Below are positions 7,164 through 14,807 of a stretch of DNA of 23,402 bases, one piece after another; positions within the stretch are counted from its first letter, which is position 1, and each line of letters starts with the position of its first letter. This stretch comes from Sphingomonadales bacterium (lineage in GTDB: Bacteria; Pseudomonadota; Alphaproteobacteria; Sphingomonadales; Sphingomonadaceae). Where the stretch lies: positions 1 through 23,402 of the forward strand of contig JAIYAA010000390.1 in NCBI GenBank assembly GCA_027489295.1, in the 5' to 3' direction. The notes beneath the pieces were generated by a model. The model searched no databases. It saw only the letters and a program-made list of their open reading frames with translations, and had not been told where the DNA came from. Both the position numbers and the translations under genes were made by a program.

Positions 7164-9023
7164 TTAGAAGCTCGCCCACTCTTCCACTTCGGCGCTGGTC
7201 TGCCGGACCGTGCTGACGGTGGCAGCATGCGGGGCATTCGACGCCACCGGCAGCGCGTGCACCCGCGAGCGAACCGGCTTGCGGCCGCGGCTGCCGGCGT
7301 TGAAGCGCCCGGCCTGCTCGCTGAGCGCGGTAACTTCGGAGCTGAGGTTGCGCGCGGCGGCCGAGGTTTGCTCCACCATTGCCGCATTCTGCTGCGTGGT
7401 CTGATCGATGCTGTTCACCGCCGTCGCCACCTGCGTCACGGCCGAGGCCTGGACCTGGTTGTCCTTGGCCATCACTTCGAGGAGCGAATGCACTTCGTTG
7501 ACGTCGCCCACGATCGCCCCCAGCGCGCTGTCCACACGGCGGACCATGTCGACGGCGGCGTTGATGTCGGTCTGCGTCGCGGTCAGCTGGTCACGGGCGC
7601 GGCCGGCTTCTTCTTCCGCGCGCATCGCCAGCGCCGAAACCAGGTCGGCGACGACGGCGAAGCCGCGGCCCGCCTCGCCGGCACGACCCGCCTCGACCGC
7701 GGCGTTCATCGCCAGAACGCGGGTCTGGAAGGCGATCTTGTCGAGGCCCTCGATGACGTTGTCGATGCCCTTGGCGCTTTCCGAAACACGGGTCATCGCC
7801 TGCATCGCCTCGTCCGCCACGCTGCGGCCGGAATCGACCACTTCGATGGCACCGGTGGCGCGCTCGACGGTCTTGGTCGAGGCAGCGGCCGTGGCCTTGA
7901 TGCGCTGATCCATCTCGCTGACGGCAGCGGAGGTTTCCTCCAGGCTGGCGGCGGCACCTTCCGTGCGACGCGCCAGGTCCTCACTGGCCTGCGCGATTTC
8001 GGCCGAACCGGTAGAGATCGTCTCGGCGCTTTCGATGACCGCGGCGATCAGGTCGCGCAGAGCGGCGACGGCGGCGTTGAAGTTCTGCTTGAGGCCTTCA
8101 TATTCCGGATCGAACTGCGCCTCGATCGTTGCGGTCAGGTCGCCACCGGCGAGCTTGCCGAGCCGCTCCTCCAGTGTTTCCACCACAAGTGCCTGTGCGG
8201 CATCGGATCGGCGCTTGGCCTCGGTCAGCTCTTCCTGGCGCAGCGCTGCTTCCTTGAAGACGAGCACCGACTTGGCCATGGTGCCCACTTCGTCGGCCCG
8301 GTCGGTACCCGGTACGTCGACATGGTGCTGCCCGCCGGCAAGCGCGCGCATCGTATCCTGCAGCTTGCCGAGCGGCCCAGCGATCTGCGAACGGGTAACG
8401 ACGACCGAAAGGCCCAAGCTCGCCACGACGGCAGCGAGGGCAACGCCGAACAGGGTCAGCGCGGCCGTGGCGACGCTGGCGCTGAGATCAGCCGACTCCT
8501 TCTTCGCCAAGGCGACGCGATTGTCGTTATAGTCCCGGATCTTCTTCGTGAAGGCATCGGCCAGACCGTCGGCCTTGGCGAGCATCGCCTTGGCCTGTTC
8601 GTCATTGTTGGCCAGACCCTGCTGGAGCGCCGGCGCCACCACGCTCTGCACCTCGTCGAGGCCGGCGCGAAGGCCGGCGAGATCGCTGGCGGCTTCCTTT
8701 TCGGTCGCGGCCACTTCGCTCAGAAACTGACCAGCCTGCTTGTAGAATTCGAGCTCGTCCGCCGCGGACTGCTTCGCTTCTGACGAGTTACCGTCATAGA
8801 CAAGTGTCTTGTAGGCCGCATACATCATGGAATTGCTCAGCCGATTTACACGGATGAGCTTGGCCGTGTCCGGCATCTGAACGTCGGTCAGCTGCGAATA
8901 ATCTGCATCGATCGATCGCATGACACTGCCGCCATACCAGCCAACCCCCAACGTCACGATGCCAAGTGTTCCGAGCATCATTATGATTTTGAGCTGGATT
9001 TTCAGGTTCGCCAGGAATTTCAC
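7164..9023 (-). CDS. methyl-accepting chemotaxis protein
   Basis: This 619-residue chemoreceptor senses a ligand and controls the CheA/CheW kinase. Residues 12-32 form a first membrane helix. About 35-185 is a helical periplasmic sensor of the four-helix-bundle type. A second membrane helix lies near 187-210, followed by HAMP-like sequence (about 210-325, GPLGKLQDTMRALAGG). The cytoplasmic signalling coiled coil has the tip FQTRVLAMNAAVEAGRAG then GRGFAVVADLVSALAMRA. The usual EVR of the descending tip helix is LVS here. The last residues, EEWASF, resemble the xWxxF tether that binds CheR/CheB. The start is GTG at 9023, with AGGAGG eight bases upstream. No che genes are in the window, so it is an orphan receptor. 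Confidence 0.93.
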   Translation of the reverse strand: MKFLANLKIQLKIIMMLGTLGIVTLGVGWYGGSVMRSIDADYSQLTDVQMPDTAKLIRVNRLSNSMMYAAYKTLVYDGNSSEAKQSAADELEFYKQAGQFLSEVAATEKEAASDLAGLRAGLDEVQSVVAPALQQGLANNDEQAKAMLAKADGLADAFTKKIRDYNDNRVALAKKESADLSASVATAALTLFGVALAAVVASLGLSVVVTRSQIAGPLGKLQDTMRALAGGQHHVDVPGTDRADEVGTMAKSVLVFKEAALRQEELTEAKRRSDAAQALVVETLEERLGKLAGGDLTATIEAQFDPEYEGLKQNFNAAVAALRDLIAAVIESAETISTGSAEIAQASEDLARRTEGAAASLEETSAAVSEMDQRIKATAAASTKTVERATGAIEVVDSGRSVADEAMQAMTRVSESAKGIDNVIEGLDKIAFQTRVLAMNAAVEAGRAGEAGRGFAVVADLVSALAMRAEEEAGRARDQLTATQTDINAAVDMVRRVDSALGAIVGDVNEVHSLLEVMAKDNQVQASAVTQVATAVNSIDQTTQQNAAMVEQTSAAARNLSSEVTALSEQAGRFNAGSRGRKPVRSRVHALPVASNAPHAATVSTVRQTSAEVEEWASF

Positions 9024-9074
9024 GGCCGATTCCTCCTAGGCACCCTGGAGGGCGCGCGGACATTTCATCTTCGC

Positions 9075-9080
9075 ATTATA
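9075..9080 (-). promoter_or_regulatory. possible -10 box for the chemoreceptor gene
   Basis: On the minus strand the sequence is a perfect TATAAT, about 52 bases before the GTG start of the chemoreceptor gene. It lies directly after the hairpin that ends the S9 peptidase gene. No good -35 box is visible (GCGACA at a 19-base spacing is the nearest), so this is tentative. Confidence 0.3.
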
Positions 9081-9083
9081 GAA

Positions 9084-9117
9084 GAGGGGCGCACCGCAAT
9101 GTCGCGGTCCGCCCCTC
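9084..9117 (-). terminator. terminator-like hairpin after the S9 peptidase gene
   Basis: GAGGGGCG and CGCCCCTC (8 pairs), plus an inner CCGC/GCGG, form a long stem 34 bases beyond the peptidase stop. Read on the minus strand it is followed by TTCTATAAT, only moderately T-rich. It separates the peptidase from the downstream chemoreceptor gene. Confidence 0.6.
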
Positions 9118-9151
9118 GGTGTTCTACGTATAAGGTTGTCATCCCAGATCG

Positions 9152-11383
9152 TTACTTGGTCAACGCCCGATCAAGGAAGCCCAGGATCGTGTTCCACAGA
9201 TGCTCGCTGATACCCGGCCCGCCCACCCGGTGCGTCTGGCCGGGATACAGCATCATTTCGAACGGCACCTTCTGCTGCTGCAGCGCCGAATACATCGCGG
9301 TGCCGTTTTCCAGCACGACATTGTCGTCGGACATGCCGTGGATCATCAGCAGCGGATCGGCGATCCTGGCCGCATCCCCGATCGTCGCGGCGCGCTGATA
9401 GGCTTCCGGCACCGTGCGCGGATCGCCCATGTAGCGCTCGGTATAATGGGTGTCGTAGAGTTCCCACTTGGTCACCGGCGCGCCGGAAATGCCGGCGACG
9501 AAGGTACCGGGCGCGGCCTCCAGCATCTTCAGCGTCATGTAGCCGCCATAGGACCAGCCATAGGTGGCGATGCGCTTCGGATCGACGAAGGGCAGCGTCT
9601 TGAGATACGTAGCGCCGGCAAGCTGATCCTGCACCTCCACGCTGCCCATCGCGTGCCAGATCGCGCTTTCGAACGCGACGCCGCGGTTGGCCGAGCCGCG
9701 ATTGTCGATCTGGAACCAGATATAGCCGTGCTGCACCAGATATTGCTGGAGCGATCCGCCCCAGGCGCGGCTGACCGTCTGCGAATGCGGGCCGCCATAA
9801 TGCTGGAAGAACACCGGGTAGCGCTTGCCGGGTTCCAGCTTCGGCGTGATCATCTCCCAGTGCAGTTCGGTGCCGTCCGGGCCCCGGATCGTGCCGAAGG
9901 TCCGCTCGCGGTGCGCCGCCAGATAGGCATTGTAGGGATGCTTGGCGTCGCTGACCGCGTTTTCCTGCACCCAGGCGATCCGCTTGCCGTCCGCATCCGC
10001 CAAATACACCTGTCGAGGCTGGTTCGGGTTCGAGCGGCTGACGATCGCGCGCGTGCCGCTCGCGTCCGTGCTGGCGCCGTTCCACCAGCCGCGCTCGGTC
10101 AGCCGGGTGATCGCGGCGGGCTTGCGATAGTCGATCCAGTAGAGGTGCCGCTCGAGCGGATCGTCCTTGTTTCCCTGGAAATACAGCCGGCCACGCTTCT
10201 GATCGACGCTGATGCCATCGGGCGCCACTTCCCATTGCCCCTTGGTCAGCTGGGTGAACTTGCCCGCCTGCCAGCGATAGAGATGGCCGTGACCGTCGCG
10301 CTCGGACCACCAGATCAGGCTGCCGTCGTCGAGCGGCTTGAGCCCGTAGCTGAGGTTGACCCAGCTCTTCGGTGCGGCCTTCTCGCTGAACAACACGCGC
10401 GCGGCGCCGGTGGCGGGATCGACCGCGAGCAGATCGAGCTGGGTCTGCTCGCGGTTCTGGCGCTGGACGTAGAGCGTCTTGCCATCGACCGACCAGTCGA
10501 CGCGGGCGAGATAGATGTCGCGCTCCGCCCCGAGATCGACCTTCACGCGCTTCTGCCCGGTCGGATCGAGCACATAGAGCTCGACCAGGGCATTCGGCGT
10601 GCCCGCCTTGGGATAGCGCTGCTGGACGATGCTGGTGCCCTCGGCACCGATCGCGGCGCGGGTGACGATGCCCACGGGCGCCTCGTCGAACCGTTCGACC
10701 GCGACATAGGCGTCGTTCGGCGACCACCAATAGCCGTTGCTGCGCGCCATTTCCTCCTGCGCGACGAACTCCGCCTCGCCCCAATGCACCGTGCCGGCGC
10801 CATCGGGCGTGACGCGACTTGCCCTGCCGGTGGTCAGGTCCATCACCACCAGATTCTGCTCCTGCAGATAGCTGGCGAACTTGCCGGCGGGGCTCAGCGC
10901 GGCATTGAGCTTGGGGCCTGCCGCGGCCGGGAGCTTGTCGACCTCCCCGGTCAGCCGCGCGCGGAACAGTTCGCCGTCGAGCGGCACCAGGATCGAGCGG
11001 CCATCGGGCGCCCAATTATAGGTAACGATGCCCTTGGTACCGCCGATGCGCGCGCGCTCGCGCTGCATCTTCTCCGCCTCGGACAATTCTGCTCCGGATC
11101 CGAGCTTTTTAGAATCGACCAGCATCCGCCACTGGCCGTTCGCGGTATCCATCGCCCAAAGGTCGTATCGCTCGCGATCGTCGTCGCGGTTGCGCAACAG
11201 GGTCAGATACTTGCCGTCGGGCGAAAGCTGCACCGCGCGCGGTGCGGGCCCATCGAGCGACGGACTCGCAAAGATACGCTGCAGCGTCAATGCCGGCGCG
11301 TTCTGCGCCAGGGCTGCGCCATCAGCCATGCCAACCCCCATCGCGATCGCCATCACGGCAACACCCTGCTTCCATTTGCGCAT
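9152..11383 (-). CDS. secreted S9 family peptidase (dipeptidyl-peptidase IV-like)
   Basis: This 743-residue serine peptidase of family S9 probably cleaves X-Pro or related dipeptides from peptide N-termini in the periplasm. A signal peptide is visible: MRKWKQG, a hydrophobic stretch, then a likely cut after ALAQ (about residue 27). Residues 40-490 form the beta-propeller with repeated short blocks such as SPDGKYLTL, APDGRSILVPL and RIGGTKGIVTYNW. The EE pair in AQEEMARSNGYWWSP fits the substrate N-terminus anchor of DPP-IV enzymes. The C-terminal alpha/beta hydrolase has the nucleophile in GWSYGGYMTL (S611), Asp in HGMSDDNV (about 686-687) and His in GQTH (718). The ATG start has GGAG six bases upstream. 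It is monocistronic or the first gene before the chemoreceptor. Confidence 0.95.
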   Translation of the reverse strand: MRKWKQGVAVMAIAMGVGMADGAALAQNAPALTLQRIFASPSLDGPAPRAVQLSPDGKYLTLLRNRDDDRERYDLWAMDTANGQWRMLVDSKKLGSGAELSEAEKMQRERARIGGTKGIVTYNWAPDGRSILVPLDGELFRARLTGEVDKLPAAAGPKLNAALSPAGKFASYLQEQNLVVMDLTTGRASRVTPDGAGTVHWGEAEFVAQEEMARSNGYWWSPNDAYVAVERFDEAPVGIVTRAAIGAEGTSIVQQRYPKAGTPNALVELYVLDPTGQKRVKVDLGAERDIYLARVDWSVDGKTLYVQRQNREQTQLDLLAVDPATGAARVLFSEKAAPKSWVNLSYGLKPLDDGSLIWWSERDGHGHLYRWQAGKFTQLTKGQWEVAPDGISVDQKRGRLYFQGNKDDPLERHLYWIDYRKPAAITRLTERGWWNGASTDASGTRAIVSRSNPNQPRQVYLADADGKRIAWVQENAVSDAKHPYNAYLAAHRERTFGTIRGPDGTELHWEMITPKLEPGKRYPVFFQHYGGPHSQTVSRAWGGSLQQYLVQHGYIWFQIDNRGSANRGVAFESAIWHAMGSVEVQDQLAGATYLKTLPFVDPKRIATYGWSYGGYMTLKMLEAAPGTFVAGISGAPVTKWELYDTHYTERYMGDPRTVPEAYQRAATIGDAARIADPLLMIHGMSDDNVVLENGTAMYSALQQQKVPFEMMLYPGQTHRVGGPGISEHLWNTILGFLDRALTK

Positions 11384-11484
11384 CCAACACTCCGCGGCTC
11401 CGGCCAGAGCGGCCGGTCGGGGGACGGTTTATCGAGGCTGCGCCGGGCGTAAAGGGCGGTGTGCGGCATGCGCCGGATCGCGTA

Positions 11485-11515
11485 CCCCCGGGATCGGTCC
11501 CCGCAATCCCGGGGG
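11485..11515. repeat. ten-pair perfect inverted repeat
   Basis: CCCCCGGGAT and ATCCCGGGGG flank an 11-base loop, about 100 bases upstream of the S9 peptidase start. No T-run follows on either strand, so it is a structured leader or operator candidate rather than a terminator. Confidence 0.55.
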
Positions 11516-11609
11516 GCGGTCGGCGCGCGCGCCATTCCCACCCTTTTCGCGAAGGCAAACGAAAGCATAGGCTAAATGAATATTTCCATTCATTGCTATC
11601 GATGCTACT

Positions 11610-11638
11610 TTGGCAATGTTGTAATCGCGCAATGTAGT
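11610..11638 (+). promoter_or_regulatory. possible sigma70 promoter of the first 102-residue gene
   Basis: TTGGCA (11610-11615) and TGTAGT (11633-11638) are separated by exactly 17 bases in an AT-rich stretch. This matches 5/6 and 4/6 of the sigma70 consensus. Transcription would begin near 11645, giving a leader of about 90 bases with TTAACG hexamers around the start. Confidence 0.35.
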
Positions 11639-11734
11639 TAACGAACGACTCAATAACGTTAAGATCGTGTTCAGCTACATCGCGTATTGGTTAACGCGGG
11701 ATGTCCCATGCGGGGCGGGTCGGCGTAATCAAGG

Positions 11735-12043
11735 ATGAAACAGCAGCACATGTCCTTTGGCGGGGTGAGCGGCATGGGAACGGACGTCAGGGTAAAGCGC
11801 GCGACGCGCCTGCTGCAGCGAAGCTGGCCTGGCGCCACCGTGTTGCGGCCTGCCGATATCGGGCTTGGCAGCGAACAGTCCGCGGCTGCGGATTTCGTGG
11901 CGATTATCGAAGCGCTCAGCGATGCAGGGTTTCTTGCCTATGAAGCGCTGGTGCTGAACGCGGACGGACCGATGGTGGTCGACGCGGCGCTTACGGCGCG
12001 CGGCCGTGCTGCACTGGATACCGGTACGGACCTGCCGCACTAG
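11735..12043 (+). CDS. hypothetical 102-residue protein, paralogue A
   Basis: I do not recognise a named family. From Trp31 onward it aligns without gaps to the protein at 12850-13158: about 35 of 64 positions are identical, including WPG, GLG, LAYEAL and DAALTARGRA. The end, with a helix then LTARGRAAL, looks like the last part of a small winged-helix domain in which a T..G...L segment follows the wing. That is inference from pattern only. No signal peptide or membrane segment is seen. The start is uncertain: the ATG at 11735 follows AAGG directly, while an in-frame ATG at 11774 follows GGGGTGAG at better spacing and would give 89 residues. It converges on the GAF gene with a 16-base gap. 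Confidence 0.7.
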   Translation: MKQQHMSFGGVSGMGTDVRVKRATRLLQRSWPGATVLRPADIGLGSEQSAAADFVAIIEALSDAGFLAYEALVLNADGPMVVDAALTARGRAALDTGTDLPH

Positions 12044-12059
12044 ACCAGCCGCCTGCAGT

Positions 12060-12452
12060 TCAATGCAGGCTGCAGGACGTGCGATCGACACAGGCGGCAA
12101 GAGCCCGCAGCAGCGCAACCTCGGCATCGTTGAAACGGCGAGCGCTCCGCCCGAGCACCGCAAGAACCCCGATTCGACGATCTCCGCGCCAGATCGGCAC
12201 GGAAAGCTGGGCGCGATAGCCCTTGGCCAGCGCCTGGAGCGGTTCCGCCAGGGTGCGCGCCGATTCGTCGGCTCCCACGCCGGCTGCTGCCGCCATCACG
12301 ATTCGCGATCCGGTCTGCAGCACCGCGACGTCGCCGCGGAGCAATGCCACCGCCGCACGGGCGATCCGGCTGTCCTCAGCCCCCTTGTCGGCACCATGGG
12401 CGGGCGAAGGCGGGCGATCCGGCCCGGTGGAACTAGTAAACCAACGCGACAT
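12060..12452 (-). CDS. small GAF-domain protein
   Basis: The 130-residue product appears to be a single GAF-like sensory domain. The best evidence is the C-terminal half. LSVPIWRGDRRIGVLAVLG (83-101) followed by FNDAEVALLRALAACV (107-122) is the classic pattern in which two GAF strands precede the last helix. The N-terminal 25 residues are polar and likely disordered. No output domain is fused, so it may act on a partner or be a degenerate sensor. The ATG at 12452 is chosen because AAGGTG lies seven bases upstream. A longer frame upstream lacks GAF sequence. It lies between two plus-strand paralogues of unknown function, and a GAACGTTC palindrome sits in its leader (12469-12476). Confidence 0.75.
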   Translation of the reverse strand: MSRWFTSSTGPDRPPSPAHGADKGAEDSRIARAAVALLRGDVAVLQTGSRIVMAAAAGVGADESARTLAEPLQALAKGYRAQLSVPIWRGDRRIGVLAVLGRSARRFNDAEVALLRALAACVDRTSCSLH

Positions 12453-12621
12453 GCATACACCTTGATGGGAACGTTCTCGGTGTACGCGGCGTGGGCAACG
12501 CATTGCAGTACGGAAATATACCGTTGCTACCACCCCGTGCCCTGCGGCGTCCTGCTGTTTCAGATCGAGACGCCCGACGGAAGTTATCAACCGGTTAATT
12601 CGTTTCGGACCTAAACCATGT

Positions 12622-12640
12622 CTAGGCAGATTTTGCCTAG
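12622..12640. repeat. seven-pair hairpin CTAGGCA/TGCCTAG
   Basis: This is a perfect seven-base inverted repeat with a five-base loop, GATTT, in the spacer between the GAF and paralogue-B genes. It is not followed by a T-run on either strand. It could be an operator or a leader structure. Confidence 0.5.
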
Positions 12641-12739
12641 TCGCGTAAACGCTGCGCCCACGTCGGGGTGAACATACGGAAAATCCGAATCACCGCTTGC
12701 CGACGCAAGGATGTTGCGGAACCTGCCGAGGGTCGAAGG

Positions 12740-12832
12740 CTCGGTTCCTGATACATGCAGTTCTGGGGCGATCGCCTGAAGCGAGCAACGCAGTTGCTCG
12801 TTACGGGGAGCTTGCAGGCATGTGGAACCGAG
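12740..12832 (+). repeat. nested inverted repeats upstream of paralogue B
   Basis: The outer arms CTCGGTTCC (12740-12748) and GGAACCGAG (12824-12832) are perfect complements. Between them lies CGAGCAAC-GCA-GTTGCTCG (12782-12800), an eight-pair hairpin with a three-base loop. The structure ends 17 bases before the paralogue-B start codon, close to its AGGAGG ribosome site, so a folded leader could mask initiation. This is inferred from sequence only. Confidence 0.5.
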
Positions 12833-12849
12833 ATGCTGAGGAGGACCGA

Positions 12850-13158
12850 ATGTCGATGAGCGGGGAAGGAAACGAGGCGCTGGGCGCACTCGATCCGCGC
12901 TGCGTCACGGCGATCGCCAGCACACTCCAGCATTGCTGGCCGGGTAGCGCGACGCTGAGCCCTGCCACGCTGGGCCTGGGCACCTCGCTCGATCGCCATC
13001 ATGCCTTCATCGCCGCCATCCAGGGCCTGTGCGACCGCGGCTTGCTCGCCTATGAGGCGCTGCTGATCGGCATCGGCGGCCCCGAAGTGCGGGATGCGGC
13101 ACTGACCGCTCGCGGTCGCGCAATGCTGCAGGACACGGCGCTTCGCGCCGCCGCCTGA
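12850..13158 (+). CDS. hypothetical 102-residue protein, paralogue B
   Basis: This is the second member of the unknown family, the same length as the protein at 11735-12043. From Trp30 on, the two match in about 35 of 64 ungapped positions. Shared blocks are WPG, P-A--GLG, LAYEAL and DAALTARGRA. Divergence is concentrated at the N-terminus and in the middle helix, where HH replaces AA. The ATG at 12850 is well supported by AGGAGG six bases upstream. The open frame extends further left but without conserved sequence. A bidirectional terminator follows about 95 bases after the stop. A small DNA-binding (winged-helix-like) fold is possible from the C-terminal pattern, but I cannot assign a function. 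Confidence 0.8.
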   Translation: MSMSGEGNEALGALDPRCVTAIASTLQHCWPGSATLSPATLGLGTSLDRHHAFIAAIQGLCDRGLLAYEALLIGIGGPEVRDAALTARGRAMLQDTALRAAA

Positions 13159-13252
13159 GCGGCTCCTTCTTCCGATCGAATCGATAGCTTCCAGAGTCGA
13201 CGGAAAGTCCGGCGGTAGCAACGCCGCGTCACCCTCGCCTGCGACAGGCATG

Positions 13253-13290
13253 AAAAAAGGCGCGCGAACCGAACGGTCCACGCGCCTTTT
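13253..13290. terminator. bidirectional intrinsic terminator
   Basis: AAAAGGCGCG and CGCGCCTTTT form a ten-pair stem. On the minus strand the stem ends in TTTTTT, serving rplS. On the plus strand it ends in TTTT, serving the 102-residue protein gene. It lies about 20 bases beyond the rplS stop. Confidence 0.85.
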
Positions 13291-13310
13291 CGCGTCTGGG
13301 AAGGCCAGCC

Positions 13311-13697
13311 TTATTCGGCGGCCTGTGCCTCGCTGCGGGTGTCGCGGCGCTCGGCGATACGCGCCGACTTACCGGTACGACCACGCAGATAGTAGAGCTT
13401 CGCACGACGCACGACACCGCGGCGCACGACCTCGATCGAATCGATGTTCGGCGAGTAGAGCGGGAATACGCGCTCCACGCCTTCACCGAACGAGATCTTG
13501 CGGACGGTGAAGTTCGAACCCATGCCCTTGTTCGAGCGGGCGATGCACACGCCTTCGAAGTTCTGCACGCGGGTACGCTCGCCTTCGACAACCTTCACGC
13601 CGATGCGGACGGTATCGCCCGGACGGAATTCCGGAATCTTCTTGGCTTCGGTGAACTTGGCAATCTGCTCGGCTTCGAGCGTCTGGATGATGTTCAT
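13311..13697 (-). CDS. rplS: 50S ribosomal protein L19
   Basis: L19 sits at the 30S-50S interface and contributes to intersubunit bridges. The 128-residue protein is complete. It shows [46 protein letters not shown] and [21 protein letters not shown], plus the basic [23 protein letters not shown]. The tail TRSEAQAAE is a short acidic extension. The start is fixed by the conserved MNIIQ. It lies one base after the trmD stop (TGA G ATG), so translation is probably coupled. It is the last gene of the trmD-rplS unit and ends at a strong terminator. Confidence 0.97.
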   Translation of the reverse strand: MNIIQTLEAEQIAKFTEAKKIPEFRPGDTVRIGVKVVEGERTRVQNFEGVCIARSNKGMGSNFTVRKISFGEGVERVFPLYSPNIDSIEVVRRGVVRRAKLYYLRGRTGKSARIAERRDTRSEAQAAE

Positions 13698-13698
13698 C

Positions 13699-14433
13699 TC
13701 AGTCAGTCCCATGTTTGCGCCGCGCGCCAGAGGGAGACTGGACCCGAGCACCCTCGTGGCGCTCCCACAGATCCGGCCTCCTTAGCCGTGTATCGGTCTC
13801 CGCCATGGCGCGACGCCAGGCTTCGATCCTCGCATGATCCCCCGATCGCAGCACTTCGGGGATCGTGCGCCCTTCCCATTCGACAGGTCGGGTATATTGC
13901 GGATATTCGAGCAGCCCCGTTTCGAAGCTCTCGTCCATTCCGCTGGAAGCCGCGCCCATTACGCCGGGAACGAGCCGAATGCAAGCATCGAGCAGCGTGA
14001 GTGCCGCCATTTCGCCGCCGGAGAGGATATAGTCGCCGATCGAGACTTCCTCGATGCCGCGCGCCTCGAAGATGCGTTCGTCAAAGCCCTCGAAGCGGCC
14101 GCACAGCACGATCGCGCCCGGCCCGGCGGCGAGGTCGCGCACCCGGTCCTGGGTAAGCGGCCGCCCGCGCGGCGTCATCGCCAGCAAGGGGCGCCCGCCG
14201 CGCGCGACGCTGTCGATCGCCGACGCCAGCACGTCCGCCCGCAGCACCATCCCCGCTCCGCCCCCGGCCGGCGTATCGTCCACCGAGCGATGCTTGTCGG
14301 TGGCGAAATCGCGGATCTGCACGGTGTCGAGCGACCACAGCCCTTCGCGCAGGCCCCGCCCGGCGAGCGAGATGCCAAGGGGCCCCGGAAACATCTCGGG
14401 GTAGAGCGTCACGACGGTAGCAGCGAAGGTCAC
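13699..14433 (-). CDS. trmD: tRNA (guanine-37-N1)-methyltransferase TrmD
   Basis: TrmD methylates G37 next to the anticodon using SAM, preventing +1 frameshifting, and is usually essential. The 244-residue SPOUT protein has [12 protein letters not shown] (52-63). Its trefoil-knot SAM loops are [10 protein letters not shown] (111-120) and [11 protein letters not shown] (131-141). The catalytic-region [17 protein letters not shown] starts at 167. The position usually described as the catalytic Asp in DSF appears as Glu168 here, which I believe is common in alphaproteobacteria. The start is GTG, giving [15 protein letters not shown]. That GTG shares four bases (GTGA) with the stop of the upstream vapC, so its translation may depend on the toxin gene. 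In relatives trmD usually follows rimM directly. Confidence 0.96.
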   Translation of the reverse strand: MTFAATVVTLYPEMFPGPLGISLAGRGLREGLWSLDTVQIRDFATDKHRSVDDTPAGGGAGMVLRADVLASAIDSVARGGRPLLAMTPRGRPLTQDRVRDLAAGPGAIVLCGRFEGFDERIFEARGIEEVSIGDYILSGGEMAALTLLDACIRLVPGVMGAASSGMDESFETGLLEYPQYTRPVEWEGRTIPEVLRSGDHARIEAWRRAMAETDTRLRRPDLWERHEGARVQSPSGARRKHGTD

Positions 14434-14807
14434 AGCGTCCAGTTCTCGATTCTGAGGTCGGGGATGTCGGCGAAATCCCGTTCGTTGTTGGTGATCAGCG
14501 TGAGCCCTGCGGCCAGCGCCTGTGCCGCGATCAGCCGGTCCAGCCGCGCCCTGCGGAACGGCAGCCGCGCATAGGCTTCGGCAGCGGCGCCGTCGAAGGG
14601 CAATAGCGCCACATCCCGCAAAAACCCCTGCAAGGCCCGCTCCGCCTCCGGCGCACGGGTACCGAGCCGCACTTCGGCGTAGCTGATCGCCGATACCGCC
14701 AAGCTGCCCCGCGCCTGCTGCCGCACCCGCGCGTTCAGCGGCGCAACCGAACCCTGGAGCAGATAGATGAAGATGTTGCTGTCGAGCAGGAAAAGCGGAT
14801 CAGCCAT
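14430..14807 (-). CDS. vapC: VapC-type PIN-domain toxin (second gene of vapBC)
   Basis: This 125-residue PIN-domain ribonuclease toxin is predicted to cut specific RNA when freed from its antitoxin. The acidic residues expected in the active site are visible: D9 in FLLDSN, E45 in ISYAEV, D90 in [11 protein letters not shown] and D111 in NNERDF. The conserved end IENWTL is also present. The start ATG overlaps the end of the vapB frame by eight bases, the standard arrangement for translational coupling. Its stop overlaps the trmD start as GTGA. It resembles the PIN protein at 15127-15486, especially over the last third, where about 24 of 36 residues are identical, so the two are probably paralogues. 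Confidence 0.92.
   Translation of the reverse strand: MADPLFLLDSNIFIYLLQGSVAPLNARVRQQARGSLAVSAISYAEVRLGTRAPEAERALQGFLRDVALLPFDGAAAEAYARLPFRRARLDRLIAAQALAAGLTLITNNERDFADIPDLRIENWTL

Larger units (their letters stand above)
11384..11734. other. 351-base intergenic region between divergent genes
   Basis: There is no coding sequence I can support here. The left half is GC-rich and holds a ten-pair inverted repeat (11485-11515). The right half (about 11565-11700) is AT-rich with a possible sigma70 promoter, a seven-base inverted repeat AATGAAT/ATTCATT (11575-11594) and three TTAACG-type hexamers. These lie at 11638-11643, inverted at 11657-11662, and at 11691-11696. It should contain promoters for the peptidase (-) and for the 102-residue protein (+). 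Confidence 0.6.
12453..12849. other. 397-base intergenic region with several inverted repeats
   Basis: There is no gene I can support between the divergent GAF and paralogue-B genes. The region is relatively AT-rich in its first half. It contains the GAACGTTC palindrome (12469-12476), a CTAGGCA/TGCCTAG hairpin (12622-12640) and a CGAGCAAC/GTTGCTCG hairpin (12782-12800). That last hairpin sits inside a wider inverted pair, CTCGGTTCC (12740-12748) and GGAACCGAG (12824-12832). It must hold promoters in both directions, but none stood out. Confidence 0.6.

Noticed and set aside
9200..11452. An open frame of 750 codons on the plus strand opposite the S9 peptidase gene
   Set aside because: It has biased composition and no recognisable domain, and the peptidase on the other strand has signal peptide and catalytic triad.
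11638..11696. TTAACG hexamers as CtrA binding sites
   Set aside because: The TTAA-N7-TTAA spacing is not met. They were kept only as unnamed repeats.
12468..12490. GGAAC as the -35 of an EcfG (general stress) promoter upstream of the GAF or paralogue genes
   Set aside because: No CGTT follows at 16-17 bases, and the same holds for the other GGAAC occurrences near 12719.
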